Source: Pseudomonas sp. N40(2020) (GTDB taxonomy: Bacteria; Pseudomonadota; Gammaproteobacteria; Pseudomonadales; Pseudomonadaceae). Taken from it: 64,000 nt of DNA. The translations under genes and the position numbers were made by a program. How positions within the stretch are numbered: the first letter of the stretch is position 1; the number at the start of each line of letters is the position of its first letter. Below the pieces are notes generated by a model. It worked only from the letters and a program-made list of their open reading frames with translations, was not told where the DNA came from and made no database searches. Location: assembly GCF_014472415.1 (NCBI RefSeq), contig NZ_JACSZV010000006.1, positions 124,001 through 188,000 on the forward strand, given 5' to 3'. This document shows positions 1-8,437 of this stretch, in pieces.

Positions 1-1845
1 CACACCAAAACCGGTGTCGCCTTCCGGCAGGTTGAGCAGGTCACGACCCCAGCACTGATGGCGCACTTCACCACCCAGACGCCCCATGATGGTCGGCACG
101 ATGTCGATCTGCGTGCCCACGGTGTGGTCACGGGTACCGAATTTCTCCTGGATGCCCGGTGCGATCATCAGCATCGGCACGTTGAAGCGGCCCAGGTCCA
201 TTTCAGTGATCTGACGCTCGTTACCGAAACCGTGGTCGCCGACGACTACGAACAGGGTCTCTTTGAAGTACGGCTCCTTGCGGGCCTTCTCGAAGAACTG
301 ACCCAACGCCCAGTCGGCGTAACGCATGGCGGTCAAATGCTCGTTGAGCGAGCCACGATCGGTCACGCGCTCGACCGGCAATGGCGTCGGCAAGGCGTAC
401 GGCGTGTGGTTGGACAGGGTTTGCAGCAGCGCGTAGAACGGCTTGCCGTTTTCCCGCGCCTTGAGCTCCTGCAGACCACGGTCGAACATGTCCTGGTCGG
501 ACACGCCCCAGGTCGGATCGGAGAACACCGGGTTGACGAAGTCATTACGGCCAACGAAGTTGGTCATGCCCTGGTTGCTGAAGAAGCCCGACTGGTTGTC
601 CCAGGCGAAGTCGCCGTTGTAGACGTACACATCGTCGTAATTACGGGCGCTGAGCACCTGCGGCAGGCCAGACAGCTTGTGGCTGCCTTCCGGCGTCTGC
701 ATCAGGTATTCGAAGCCCGGCAGGTTCGGGAAGCAGGCCATGGTCGCGAACATGCCCTGGTGGGTATGCGTACCGTTGGAGAAGAAACGGTCGAACAGCA
801 GGCCTTCCTTGGACAGCTTGTCCAGGTAAGGCGTGATGTTGCCCGGAGCGCCCAAGGCGCCAACCGAGTGACCGGCCATGCTTTCCATCAGGATCACAAC
901 GACGTTCTTAATCGGCAGGGTCTTGTCGGTCGGCGGCGTGTAATCACGCCGCACGGCGGCAATATCGGCATCGACCAGTTTTTCGTCCGGCATCACCAGC
1001 ATGTCGCGTACGACTTTCTGCGCCTGCTCTTGCGGCAGCGTGGCTTTCCAGATGTTGTCGCGATCCTCGCCCATGCGGGACTTGGCGGCCTCGATCAGCG
1101 ACAGCGTGGCGTTAAGGCCGAGCTGGTTGGCGAAGTTGGAATCGGTGGTGTAGACATCACCCCAGCGCATCGGCGGACCTTGGCGCAGAGTGCCACGGGC
1201 CGCGACTACGCAGATCAGCAGGCAAACCACGAACACCGCAAGGCGCGTATACCACGGCGCCACTTGGCGAGTGCTGACGCTGCCACCGCTGAATGGCCCA
1301 CGTGGACGCGTGGCACGGTCGGCGCCTTTGAACGCCAGAGTCAGGATCACAGTGCCGATGACCCAGGCCAGCAGATAGCGCACCACCGGGAAACCGTACC
1401 AGAGCATGCTCATCACGGTTTTCGGGTCTTCCTTCACGTACTGGAACACCAGGCCGTTGAGGCGCTGGTGAAACTCGCGGTAGAAGTCCATCTCCATCAG
1501 GCCGAGGAACAGCGCGATGCTCGAGGCAACGGTCAGCCACAGACGAAAGAAACCGCGCGCTGCCATGGCCCGCGCACTGAACAGTGACAGCACCAGCGGA
1601 ATGCAGAGGTAGACCACCAGGCGCAGGTCGAAACGCAGGCCGTTGGCGAAGGCTTCGAGGAACGTCGAAGCCGGGGTATCGAGGATCATCTCGCGGTTGT
1701 AGACCAGCAGCGCGAGGCGCAGCACGGAAAACATCACCATCATGACCAGCGCACAAAGCAGCGTGTAGGCCAGATGCGATTTGACGGTCGGTTGCAGCAG
1801 GCGACTGGAAGATCGCTGCTGATTCAGGGCGTCCGGGTTTGCCAT
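1..1845 (-). CDS. LTA synthase/OpgB-like membrane sulfatase (3' end outside window)
   Basis: Reading leftward from an ATG at 1845, the frame stays open to base 1, so at least 615 residues are present and the C-terminus is cut off by the window. The N-terminal third is strongly hydrophobic with several membrane segments. The rest is an alkaline-phosphatase-fold sulfatase domain, with a metal-site motif (LMESMAGHS), an NGTHTHQG segment carrying the expected threonine nucleophile, and VVGDHGFG further on. Family members move phosphoglycerol-type groups on the outer face of the inner membrane (LtaS, OpgB/MdoB). The substrate here cannot be read from sequence; modification of periplasmic glucans or another envelope glycan is an inference. 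Confidence 0.9.
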   Translation of the reverse strand, partial: MANPDALNQQRSSSRLLQPTVKSHLAYTLLCALVMMVMFSVLRLALLVYNREMILDTPASTFLEAFANGLRFDLRLVVYLCIPLVLSLFSARAMAARGFFRLWLTVASSIALFLGLMEMDFYREFHQRLNGLVFQYVKEDPKTVMSMLWYGFPVVRYLLAWVIGTVILTLAFKGADRATRPRGPFSGGSVSTRQVAPWYTRLAVFVVCLLICVVAARGTLRQGPPMRWGDVYTTDSNFANQLGLNATLSLIEAAKSRMGEDRDNIWKATLPQEQAQKVVRDMLVMPDEKLVDADIAAVRRDYTPPTDKTLPIKNVVVILMESMAGHSVGALGAPGNITPYLDKLSKEGLLFDRFFSNGTHTHQGMFATMACFPNLPGFEYLMQTPEGSHKLSGLPQVLSARNYDDVYVYNGDFAWDNQSGFFSNQGMTNFVGRNDFVNPVFSDPTWGVSDQDMFDRGLQELKARENGKPFYALLQTLSNHTPYALPTPLPVERVTDRGSLNEHLTAMRYADWALGQFFEKARKEPYFKETLFVVVGDHGFGNERQITEMDLGRFNVPMLMIAPGIQEKFGTRDHTVGTQIDIVPTIMGRLGGEVRHQCWGRDLLNLPEGDTGFGV

Positions 1846-2116
1846 GTCGTTTTAGGACCCATTGGAAGTTGAAGTTGCAAAAATACAGCGGCGCCATGCC
1901 CTCTATTGGTCATTCCCGACCCTGGGGCGTGCGCGGTGCGCAAATGTTGCACGATCACCCGCGCCATTGCCATTGATTACTACCACGCCGCTGGACACTC
2001 TCATTTAATGCCGCAGCAGACAGGTACAGCATGCAAACAGCGCGGGCGAATTGTCTTGAACGCATTGTGAAAATTTCGTTCAACGCATATCTGGAAACAC
2101 AATAAAGCTCCAAAAC

Positions 2117-2146
2117 AAAACGCCCCGAATTGTTCGGGGCGTTTTA
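2117..2146 (-). terminator. Rho-independent terminator after the START-domain gene
   Basis: A hairpin with GCCCCGAA/TTCGGGGC arms and a short loop is followed, on the minus strand, by GTTTTGTTTTGG. It lies 15 bp past the stop of the START-domain gene. The rest of the 1846-2161 gap shows only a 7-bp inverted repeat (TTGAACG at 2056-2062, CGTTCAA at 2077-2083) of unknown meaning and presumably the promoter of the membrane sulfatase gene. Confidence 0.85.
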
Positions 2147-2161
2147 CTGCAAGCGCGGCGA

Positions 2162-2767
2162 TTACTTCTCGGCACGTTCTTTCAGAGCTTTAAGGGTGTT
2201 GAACGGGGCGTCGACGACAAACTTGTTGGCAATCATCGACGGCACACTGCCGCCTGGCTCGGTGTGCACCTGGTAGGTCACTTCGACCTGATCGCCCTTG
2301 GGCACGAACTTCCAGAAGCCCTCGACCTTGACCACGCGGACAAAACCTTTCTCTTCAGGAATGTACTTCGGTACGCCTTCAAGGTTGCGGGTCAAGCTGC
2401 CATCGGCGCCCTCAACAGTGGTGATGCGCAGCACCGAATCACGCGGGGTGACTGGCCAAGGCGTGTTGAACTGGCTGTAAGTCCAGCTCTGATCGCCCTC
2501 GTGCTTGAGCAGTTTCTGGGTCTTGCACTCGTGAATCCAAGCGCAGGCGCCGGAGACGTCTTCCTGCAGTGCGCGCAGTTTGGCGATGGTGGTCTTCATC
2601 AGGGCGACGCCCTGATAGGACTTGTAGTCCGAACCCGGCACCTCACTCAGGGAAACCTTGATGCCGTCCTCGTTCTTGGCCACCTTCCAGTCTTCAGCCT
2701 GAGCGGCCGAAGTCGCCAGCACGGCAGTCAAACCACACAACACAGCGATACGGTGCAGCGAACCCAT
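2162..2767 (-). CDS. START-domain periplasmic protein
   Basis: A 201-residue protein. The ATG at 2767 is chosen because AAGGAA lies just upstream and the next residues form a clean signal peptide (MGSLHRIAVLCGLTAVLATS, cleavage after AAQA). A longer upstream in-frame extension has no signal character. The mature part resembles bacterial START/SRPBCC-fold proteins: DWKVAKNEDGIKVS near the start, WPVTPRDSVL in the middle and PSMIANKFVVDAPFNTLKALK at the end. Such folds bind lipids or other hydrophobic ligands in a cavity. The ligand is unknown. It appears monocistronic, with its own terminator. Confidence 0.85.
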   Translation of the reverse strand: MGSLHRIAVLCGLTAVLATSAAQAEDWKVAKNEDGIKVSLSEVPGSDYKSYQGVALMKTTIAKLRALQEDVSGACAWIHECKTQKLLKHEGDQSWTYSQFNTPWPVTPRDSVLRITTVEGADGSLTRNLEGVPKYIPEEKGFVRVVKVEGFWKFVPKGDQVEVTYQVHTEPGGSVPSMIANKFVVDAPFNTLKALKERAEK

Positions 2768-2808
2768 AGTCTTATTCCTTATTGTTGAAGTTCCGTTCGT
2801 TTGACACA

Positions 2809-3063
2809 TCACGCCGCCGTCATTTGCTCCCACCAGCCGATCAACCTGATCGCCTCTTCCGAACTGCTGCCACACACCTCGACATCGGCAGCGAAGCCGG
2901 AACAGACCGCCGGGCGCTCTGGACGGCCGAAAATGCTGCACAGGTTTTCGACCGAGAGTTGCACGCAACGTTCGCCGGCAGGTTTGCCATCAGGCATGCC
3001 GGGAATCGCCGAGCTGATGGAAGGGGCAATGCAGCAAGCGCCACAGCCTTCACGGCATTTCAT
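2809..3063 (-). CDS. YkgJ-type cysteine cluster protein
   Basis: An 84-residue protein with a conserved N-terminal cysteine pattern (KCREGCGACCIAP) and further cysteines (ERCVQLSVENLCSIFG, then AVCSGF), typical of the small YkgJ/UPF0153 zinc or iron-sulfur cluster family. The ATG at 3063 is preferred over an in-frame TTG at 3072, because GAGGA sits 10 nt upstream of the ATG and too close to the TTG. The function of the family is not established. It lies 41 bp upstream of the START-domain gene on the same strand and may be cotranscribed with it. Confidence 0.8.
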   Translation of the reverse strand: MKCREGCGACCIAPSISSAIPGMPDGKPAGERCVQLSVENLCSIFGRPERPAVCSGFAADVEVCGSSSEEAIRLIGWWEQMTAA

Positions 3064-3229
3064 GACGAACAAGTCCTCGTAACGGGCAATGTGTAAAAAG
3101 AGACGCGGACAGGGTAACCGCTAAAACGGCTGTTTCAAATTCCCTGAACCGGGGTTTTTACGGATAAGTGAAAGTGACTGACCAGTCTCCGACAAAGCGT
3201 CTGCTTCGCGGGTCACAGATGGGTGGCTT

Positions 3230-3709
3230 TTACTGTTTGAATTCGAAATCCAGCGCCGCGCCTTCCACGTCCCGGCGCTCCTCGTTGCGCAACTGCAGCT
3301 GCATTTCGTTGCTGAGCAAACGGCCGTTGAGCTGGAATCCGCTGTTTTTCTCGCCAAACATCTGCGGCAGGATCGCTTCACGTTTGGGCAGCGGGACAGT
3401 GCCTTCAGGTTTCAATTCCTGGACCATGTCCCTGGGCAAACTCAGATCCAGTTTGGCTGGCGGCAACTTGGACTTTGCTATTTCACTGGCGGGTTTGGAC
3501 TTGGAAGCCACCGGCTTGCGTTTCTTCACCGGCGCGGCTTTCTTGGGTTGCGCTTTTTTTACCGGGACGGCTTTTTTGCTTGCCGCCGGCTTTTGCGCCG
3601 GGGTCGTCGCTGCCGGTTTATCCTGAACCGCAGCCGCCATGATCTCTGGCGCATGACTGATCATCAGCGAAAAAATCACAATCCCGGCGGCAGAAAAAAT
3701 CGCTTTCAT
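3230..3709 (-). CDS. Exported Lys/Ala/Pro-rich hypothetical protein
   Basis: A 159-residue protein starting at MKAIFSAAGIV, with a signal-peptide-like N-terminus followed from about residue 30 to 90 by low-complexity repeats of K, A, P and V (KKAVPVKKAQPKKAAPVKK). The last 60 residues are less biased (LSLPRDMVQELKPEGTVPLP, then a FGEKNSGFQLNGRLLSNEMQ stretch). It looks like a secreted or periplasmic basic protein that could bind nucleic acid or polyanionic envelope polymers; that is inference from charge only. Homologues in Pseudomonas are sometimes mislabelled as initiation factor 2 because of the Lys/Ala repeats. No Shine-Dalgarno is obvious, so the exact start is uncertain. Confidence 0.7.
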   Translation of the reverse strand: MKAIFSAAGIVIFSLMISHAPEIMAAAVQDKPAATTPAQKPAASKKAVPVKKAQPKKAAPVKKRKPVASKSKPASEIAKSKLPPAKLDLSLPRDMVQELKPEGTVPLPKREAILPQMFGEKNSGFQLNGRLLSNEMQLQLRNEERRDVEGAALDFEFKQ

Positions 3710-3787
3710 GGACCCAACGACACTAACGGCAGAGGGCCATATGCTCGCTTGTTGAGCGCCACAAGACAAGCATCACCGGCCGCTCGT

Positions 3788-5227
3788 TCAGAATCCACCA
3801 GCCGTTTCCTGGCACAGTTGGGTTGCCAGTAGGCCCAGCGTCATCAACGCCCTCTCCGCTTCGCGGTTCCACGGAATGCCGCAGTTCAGGCGGATACAGT
3901 GGTTGAACTGCTCGGTATTACTGAAGATCAGGCCCGGTGCGATGCTGATGCCCTGCTGCAATGCGCGGACATGCAATTCCTGAGTATTGACCCGTCCCGG
4001 CAGACTCACCCACAGGATGAAACCGCCCGTGGGCCGGGACATCTGCGTGCCTTCGGGGAAGTACTGCTGCACCGCCAGCTGGAAAGCGCTGAGGTTTTTT
4101 CGGTATTCCTGGCGGATGTACCGTAAATGCCGGTCATAACCGCCGTTTTCCAGATAAGCGGCAATCGCCATCTGCGTCACGCTGCACGCCGAATGCGTGC
4201 TGAAGGTCTGCAAGCGCTGAATTTCCTGCTGATACTTGCCGGCGATCATCCAGCCGATGCGTACACCGGGCGACAGTGTTTTGGAGAAGCTTGAGCAGTA
4301 GATGACTCGGTCAAGGCGGTCGTAAGCCTTCAGCGCTTTGGTGCGGCCCTGTTCGAACATCAATTCGCCGTAGATATCGTCTTCGACGATCTGAATATCG
4401 AAATCCGAAGCCAGACGCAGCAGTTGTTTCTGCCGCTCTTCAGGCATGGTGCCGCCCAGCGGATTGCTCAGGCGTGTGGTCAGCACAAGCGCCTTGATCG
4501 ACCACTGGTTGGCGGCCAGTTGCAGTGCTTCGAGGCTCATGCCGGTGGCAGGATCGCTGGGAATCTCGATGACTTTCAGGCCCAGCAGGTCGGCCAGTTG
4601 CAACAGTCCGTAATAGGTTGGCGACTCGGCGGCGATCAGGTCGCCCGGCCGGGTCAGCACGCGCAATGACATCTGCAAGGCATCGACACAACCGTGGGTG
4701 ATCACGATTTCCGAGGGATCAACCACCACGCCGGCGTCGCGCATGCGGATCGCCACTTGCCGGCGAAGCGGTTCGAAGCCCGGGCTGAACATGTAGCTGA
4801 AGGCCCGTGGACTGTGGAAGCGAGTGACTTTGGCCAGTTGCTGATGCAGCGCGCGCACTGGCAGATAGTCAACGCTCGGTACGGCGGCGCCCAACGGGAA
4901 CACACCTTCGCGGCGCGACTCGACCAGAACTTGTTGGATGATGCTGCTGCGCGTGACCAGACCAGGCCGTTCGACCCGGGCTATATCCGGCGTAGGCGCC
5001 GTCAGCGCCGGGGTCTGGTGCACGTAATAACCGGACTGTGGCCGCGCGCGAATCAGGCCCTGATCTTCGAGGTTGGCATAAGCCTGCAACACCGTTGCAT
5101 GGCTGACGTTGAGCTGCGAGCTCATCTTGCGCACCGATGGCACGCGTTCTCCCGGTTGGTAGACACCACGGCGGATGTCTTCGGCCAGTTGCTGAGCAAT
5201 ACGTTGGTAGAGCAAGAGATTGGTCAT
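3788..5227 (-). CDS. MocR/PdxR-type regulator (GntR HTH fused to aminotransferase fold)
   Basis: A 479-residue protein with a GntR winged-helix domain at residues 1-70 (IAQQLAEDIRRGVYQPGERV, then LNVSHATVLQAYANLEDQGL) and a fold-type I aminotransferase domain from about residue 110. The PLP-binding lysine is visible in SSFSKTLSPGVRIGWM. MocR proteins use PLP or an amino compound as effector and often regulate neighbouring genes and themselves. No enzyme gene lies immediately next to it on the divergent side, so its target is unclear. Direct repeats upstream (5275-5307) are probable operator half-sites. Confidence 0.9.
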   Translation of the reverse strand: MTNLLLYQRIAQQLAEDIRRGVYQPGERVPSVRKMSSQLNVSHATVLQAYANLEDQGLIRARPQSGYYVHQTPALTAPTPDIARVERPGLVTRSSIIQQVLVESRREGVFPLGAAVPSVDYLPVRALHQQLAKVTRFHSPRAFSYMFSPGFEPLRRQVAIRMRDAGVVVDPSEIVITHGCVDALQMSLRVLTRPGDLIAAESPTYYGLLQLADLLGLKVIEIPSDPATGMSLEALQLAANQWSIKALVLTTRLSNPLGGTMPEERQKQLLRLASDFDIQIVEDDIYGELMFEQGRTKALKAYDRLDRVIYCSSFSKTLSPGVRIGWMIAGKYQQEIQRLQTFSTHSACSVTQMAIAAYLENGGYDRHLRYIRQEYRKNLSAFQLAVQQYFPEGTQMSRPTGGFILWVSLPGRVNTQELHVRALQQGISIAPGLIFSNTEQFNHCIRLNCGIPWNREAERALMTLGLLATQLCQETAGGF

Positions 5228-5274
5228 GACGCAGCACTCGATTTCACGGGCATTTTATTCTTGTGTGAAACAAT

Positions 5275-5307
5275 ACCGGAACAGTTTAGAAGTGTACTGG
5301 GACAGTT
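5275..5307. promoter_or_regulatory. Direct repeats, probable MocR autoregulatory operator
   Basis: Two copies of a 12-mer, ACCGGAACAGTT (5275-5286) and ACTGGGACAGTT (5296-5307), lie in the same orientation with starts 21 bp apart, about two helical turns. A partial inverted copy (ACAACTGT, 5343-5350) follows. They lie 48-80 bp upstream of the MocR start codon. Direct repeats at helical spacing are characteristic of MocR-family operators; assignment to this regulator is inferred from proximity. Confidence 0.55.
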
Positions 5308-5381
5308 GTCACTCTAGTCGACCATACAGTGCAGTGTCTGCCACAACTGTATTGATTTGCGAGCTATTCGACAGACGTAAA

Positions 5382-5413
5382 AAAGCCCGGCGCTGCATGA
5401 CAGCCCGGGCTTT
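5382..5413 (-). terminator. Terminator of the OmpA/DUF4398/SBP operon
   Basis: The minus-strand hairpin AAAGCCCGGGCTG...CGCCGGGCTTTTTT ends in a T run, 16 bp beyond the stop codon of the OmpA-like gene. Confidence 0.8.
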
Positions 5414-5428
5414 CCAGAGACGCAACCC

Positions 5429-6241
5429 TCAACGGGCGGCGCCGAGCTGGCCTTTTTCGTCGGAGAAGACAATTTCCACCCGACGGTTCTGTGCGCGTCC
5501 ACGCTCGGAAGCGTTGGCATCCACAGGGTATTCGTCGCCGTAACCTTCGACCTGAATGCGTTTGTCGTCGATGCCCAGGTCCATAAGCACATCGGCTACC
5601 GACTGCGCGCGGTCGCGGGACAGCTTGAGGTTTTCCTGTTTGCCGCCAGTGCTGTCGGCGTAACCCTCGATACGCACCACGCGTTTCGGATTCAATTGCA
5701 GGAACTGCACGATCTTCAGAACGACGCGGTTGGCCGAGTTTTTCAGCTCCGCTTCACCCGTATCGAACAGCACATCGCCAAGAGTCATCACCAAACCGCG
5801 ATCAGTCTGCGTGGTGGCCAGAGCGACGATCTGTTCTTCAAGCCATTTGCCCTGCTGCTGAACGCTCAACAGTTTCGATTCGCGCAGCGCCAGTTGCAGG
5901 CGCTGACGCTCCATTTCGAGTTTGGCTGCGCGCTCTTCATTGAGCACCTTATTGGTGTGTTCGCGAGCAATTTCGCTGTAGCGCTGACTCAGGTAGGCGT
6001 AATGCACCACGTCCGAACCGCTGCCCCAATAAGTGGACAGGCGATCGGCACGGGCCAGAGATTCGCCGGCGCGTATCACGTCCTTCGGCGCGATACGCAG
6101 CACGTTGGAATCTTCCTTGACCTTCTGGAAATCGGCGCTGGCCTCTTGCAGAGCGGATTCGCTGTGTTGACCGGCGCAGCCATACAGGCTGGCGCAACCG
6201 GCGAGGATCACACCACCGAGAACTTTGGACTTGAGGCTCAT
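5429..6241 (-). CDS. OmpA-family lipoprotein
   Basis: A 270-residue protein. The N-terminus is a lipoprotein signal (lipobox near LYGCAG, Cys about 22). Residues 30-135 resemble a DUF4398-type helical region with long charged helices (LNEERAAKLEMERQRLQLAL). Residues 150-265 are an OmpA C-terminal peptidoglycan-binding domain (GDVLFDTGEAELK, VRIEGYADSTGG, LSRDRAQSVADVL, NRRVEIVF). It probably tethers the outer membrane to the cell wall. It overlaps the upstream DUF4398 gene by 4 bp (ATGA), implying translational coupling. Confidence 0.92.
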   Translation of the reverse strand: MSLKSKVLGGVILAGCASLYGCAGQHSESALQEASADFQKVKEDSNVLRIAPKDVIRAGESLARADRLSTYWGSGSDVVHYAYLSQRYSEIAREHTNKVLNEERAAKLEMERQRLQLALRESKLLSVQQQGKWLEEQIVALATTQTDRGLVMTLGDVLFDTGEAELKNSANRVVLKIVQFLQLNPKRVVRIEGYADSTGGKQENLKLSRDRAQSVADVLMDLGIDDKRIQVEGYGDEYPVDANASERGRAQNRRVEIVFSDEKGQLGAAR

Positions 6242-6594
6242 CGGGCATCTCCCAGTTGCTTGCGCAGACGGGTGATGCGGGTGTTGAGCACGTTCAGCTG
6301 TGCTTCGCTCTTTTGCGTCAGCACTTTGGCTTCTGCCAGACGCGCGTCGAGTTCGGCCTGTTCGGCGCGCATGCGCGCGTTTCGGTAGGACTCATCGGCC
6401 ATGTTGCCCTTGGCCCGGTTGTACTTGGTTTCGGCCAGTTTCATTTCCGGCACATCATCGGCGGTCGCGCCGACGGCCTTGGCCTGGGCGATGGTTTGTT
6501 CGGTCAGGCGCATTTGTTCATTGGGTGCCGGATCGGTCGCGCAACCGGCCATGGCCAGAACGGCCATCGCCGCGAAAAGAGGTCGAATACTCAC
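6238..6594 (-). CDS. DUF4398 lipoprotein
   Basis: A 118-residue protein with a lipobox (MAVLAMAGCATDP) and a DUF4398 helical domain rich in Ala, Glu and Arg (AKAVGATADDVPEMKLAETK), with a probable coiled coil at the C-terminus. It is usually encoded next to an OmpA-like partner that also carries this helical region, as here. The function is unknown beyond an envelope location. It is the middle gene of a three-gene operon, 9 bp after the solute-binding protein gene. Confidence 0.88.
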   Translation of the reverse strand: MSIRPLFAAMAVLAMAGCATDPAPNEQMRLTEQTIAQAKAVGATADDVPEMKLAETKYNRAKGNMADESYRNARMRAEQAELDARLAEAKVLTQKSEAQLNVLNTRITRLRKQLGDAR

Positions 6595-6603
6595 TAAGAA
6601 TCC

Positions 6604-7425
6604 CTACTGTTTTGGGGCACTGACAGGTTGTTGCGGCTGTTGCTGCTGGGCCTTCCAGCGCTCGATATTGCGTTGCAGCGCGGTTTCCGTCAGTCCGGAC
6701 GCGGGCAATTCTGTCATCTTTTTGGCCAACTGTCCGCGCAACCACGGATCGTTGCACGCCGAGTTATGAGAAACCGCCAGATACAGCCCCGGTCGATCAA
6801 TGCGTTGCTCGAAGGCCAGCAAGTCATTGGCCATGCCCAACGCCTGCGCGGCGGCCATGCCCGAGTAACGTCCGGCGAGTACATATTCCACTTCACCCAG
6901 GAGCAATTTCTGAAAGGCCTGGGTGAGGTTTGCTGTCCGGGTAAGGGTCAATTGCTGATCGGCGAAGGTACCAAATGCCTGGGTCATTCGAGACTTTTCC
7001 GACAAGCCACCGGAATGGCCGTGCAGGTCTTTGGCTTCGGTGTAGGCCAGAGTCGAGCCTTTACGTGTCCACACCAGGTAATCGTTTTCCAGCAGCGGCG
7101 GATGGATGTAGTCGAAGTTTTCCAGCTCGTTGAGGGTCAGTGGCGCATCGGCCAGCATATCCATACGGCCACTGCGCACTTCATCGAGGGCCTGGGATCG
7201 TTTGCCCGCGTAGAGCAACTCGACCTTGATACCCAGGTCTTTGGCCACTTGCTGCAACAGATCGGCACTGGCACCAATCAACTGCTTGGGATTCTGCGGA
7301 TCCTGCCACAGGTACGGCGGCGCGTCCGGGCTGCCGGTGACGACGAGGCGCTCGCACTTGCCGGCGGCCGTTGCCAACCCAGGCAATAGGGCCAATCCCA
7401 ATAACAATCCGCAGCGCAGATCCAT
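6604..7425 (-). CDS. Family 3 solute-binding-like periplasmic protein
   Basis: A 273-residue protein with a signal peptide (MDLRCGLLLGLALLPGLATA) and an amino-acid-type periplasmic binding fold: LVVTGSPDAPPYLWQDPQNP, VAKDLGIKVELLYAGKRSQA, VRSGRMDMLADAPLTLNE. No ABC permease or ATPase gene is adjacent, so it may act as a sensor or envelope ligand carrier rather than as a transporter part. It ends in a Gln/Pro-rich tail (KAQQQQPQQPV). It is the first gene of the operon with the DUF4398 and OmpA lipoproteins. Confidence 0.85.
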   Translation of the reverse strand: MDLRCGLLLGLALLPGLATAAGKCERLVVTGSPDAPPYLWQDPQNPKQLIGASADLLQQVAKDLGIKVELLYAGKRSQALDEVRSGRMDMLADAPLTLNELENFDYIHPPLLENDYLVWTRKGSTLAYTEAKDLHGHSGGLSEKSRMTQAFGTFADQQLTLTRTANLTQAFQKLLLGEVEYVLAGRYSGMAAAQALGMANDLLAFEQRIDRPGLYLAVSHNSACNDPWLRGQLAKKMTELPASGLTETALQRNIERWKAQQQQPQQPVSAPKQ

Positions 7426-7454
7426 GGCAAAACGCTCCCACTCAGAACCGAGAC

Positions 7455-7486
7455 AAAAAAAAGCCCGACCAAAAGGTCGGGCTCTT
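7455..7486 (-). terminator. Terminator of etfBA
   Basis: On the minus strand, GAGCCCGACC-TTTT-GGTCGGGC is followed by a run of eight T. It is 20 bp past the etfA stop codon. Confidence 0.9.
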
Positions 7487-7505
7487 TATAAGTGAAGCCG
7501 CTGGA

Positions 7506-8435
7506 TTAGACCAGCTTCTCCAGCTCAGGTACGGCTTCGAACAGATCCGCCACCAGACCGTAATCGGCCACCTGGAAGATCGGGGCTTCTTCGTCCTTGT
7601 TGATCGCAACGATCACTTTGGAGTCTTTCATCCCGGCCAAGTGCTGGATCGCGCCAGAGATACCGACGGCGATGTACAACTGTGGCGCAACGATCTTGCC
7701 GGTCTGACCGACCTGCATGTCGTTCGGTACGAAACCTGCGTCGACCGCGGCGCGCGAAGCACCGACGGCAGCGCCCAACTTGTCTGCCAGGGCGTACAGG
7801 TGTTTGAAGTTGTCGCCGTTTTGCATGCCGCGGCCGCCGGAAACGACGATCTTGGCAGCGGTCAGTTCTGGACGATCAGACTTGGCCAGTTCTTCGCCAA
7901 CGAAGCTCGAAGTCCCAGCGTTGTGCGCGGCAGCAACCGCTTCAACGGCAGCCGAACCACCTTCAGCAGCAACCGGGTCGAAACCGGTGGCACGCACGGT
8001 GATCACTTTGATCGCAGCGGTCGATTGCACGGTAGCGATGGCGTTACCGGCGTAGATCGGGCGCTTGAAAGTATCAGCGCTCTCTACCGAGATGATCTCG
8101 GAGATCTGGTCAACGTCCAGCGCAGCGGCAACGCGCGGCAGGATGTTTTTACCGTTGGAAGTGGCGGCAGCCAGGATGTGGCTGTAGCCAGCGCCGAGTT
8201 CGGCCACCAGAGGAGCAACGTTTTCCGGCAACTGATGCGCGTAAGCGGCGTTGTCAGCGTTCAGGACTTTGCTCACGCCCGCGATTTTCGCAGCGGCTTC
8301 AGCCACGGCGCCAGCGCCTTGGCCGGCAACCAGAACGTGGATGTCACCGCCGATTTTGGCAGCGGCAGCAACAGTGTTCAGCGTGGCCGGAGCCAGCACT
8401 TTGTTGTCGTGTTCGGCGATTACCAAGATAGTCAT
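7506..8435 (-). CDS. etfA: Electron transfer flavoprotein alpha subunit
   Basis: A 309-residue protein of normal family length. The N-terminal Rossmann-like domain begins [20 protein letters not shown]. The C-terminal FAD-binding domain shows [14 protein letters not shown] and the family signature [20 protein letters not shown]. With EtfB it takes electrons from acyl-CoA and other dehydrogenases and passes them to ETF:ubiquinone oxidoreductase, which is encoded divergently at 9739. It starts 2 bp after the etfB stop, in the same operon. Confidence 0.98.
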   Translation of the reverse strand: MTILVIAEHDNKVLAPATLNTVAAAAKIGGDIHVLVAGQGAGAVAEAAAKIAGVSKVLNADNAAYAHQLPENVAPLVAELGAGYSHILAAATSNGKNILPRVAAALDVDQISEIISVESADTFKRPIYAGNAIATVQSTAAIKVITVRATGFDPVAAEGGSAAVEAVAAAHNAGTSSFVGEELAKSDRPELTAAKIVVSGGRGMQNGDNFKHLYALADKLGAAVGASRAAVDAGFVPNDMQVGQTGKIVAPQLYIAVGISGAIQHLAGMKDSKVIVAINKDEEAPIFQVADYGLVADLFEAVPELEKLV

Positions 8436-8437
8436 GA

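Noticed and set aside
58..1587. A long plus-strand frame over the truncated sulfatase
   Set aside because: The minus strand encodes an LTA-synthase/OpgB-like protein with its catalytic motifs in place.
2051..2090. Inverted repeat TTGAACG/CGTTCAA as a LuxR- or Fur-type box
   Set aside because: Seven-bp arms with a 14-nt spacer and no matching regulator or known consensus; too weak to call a site.
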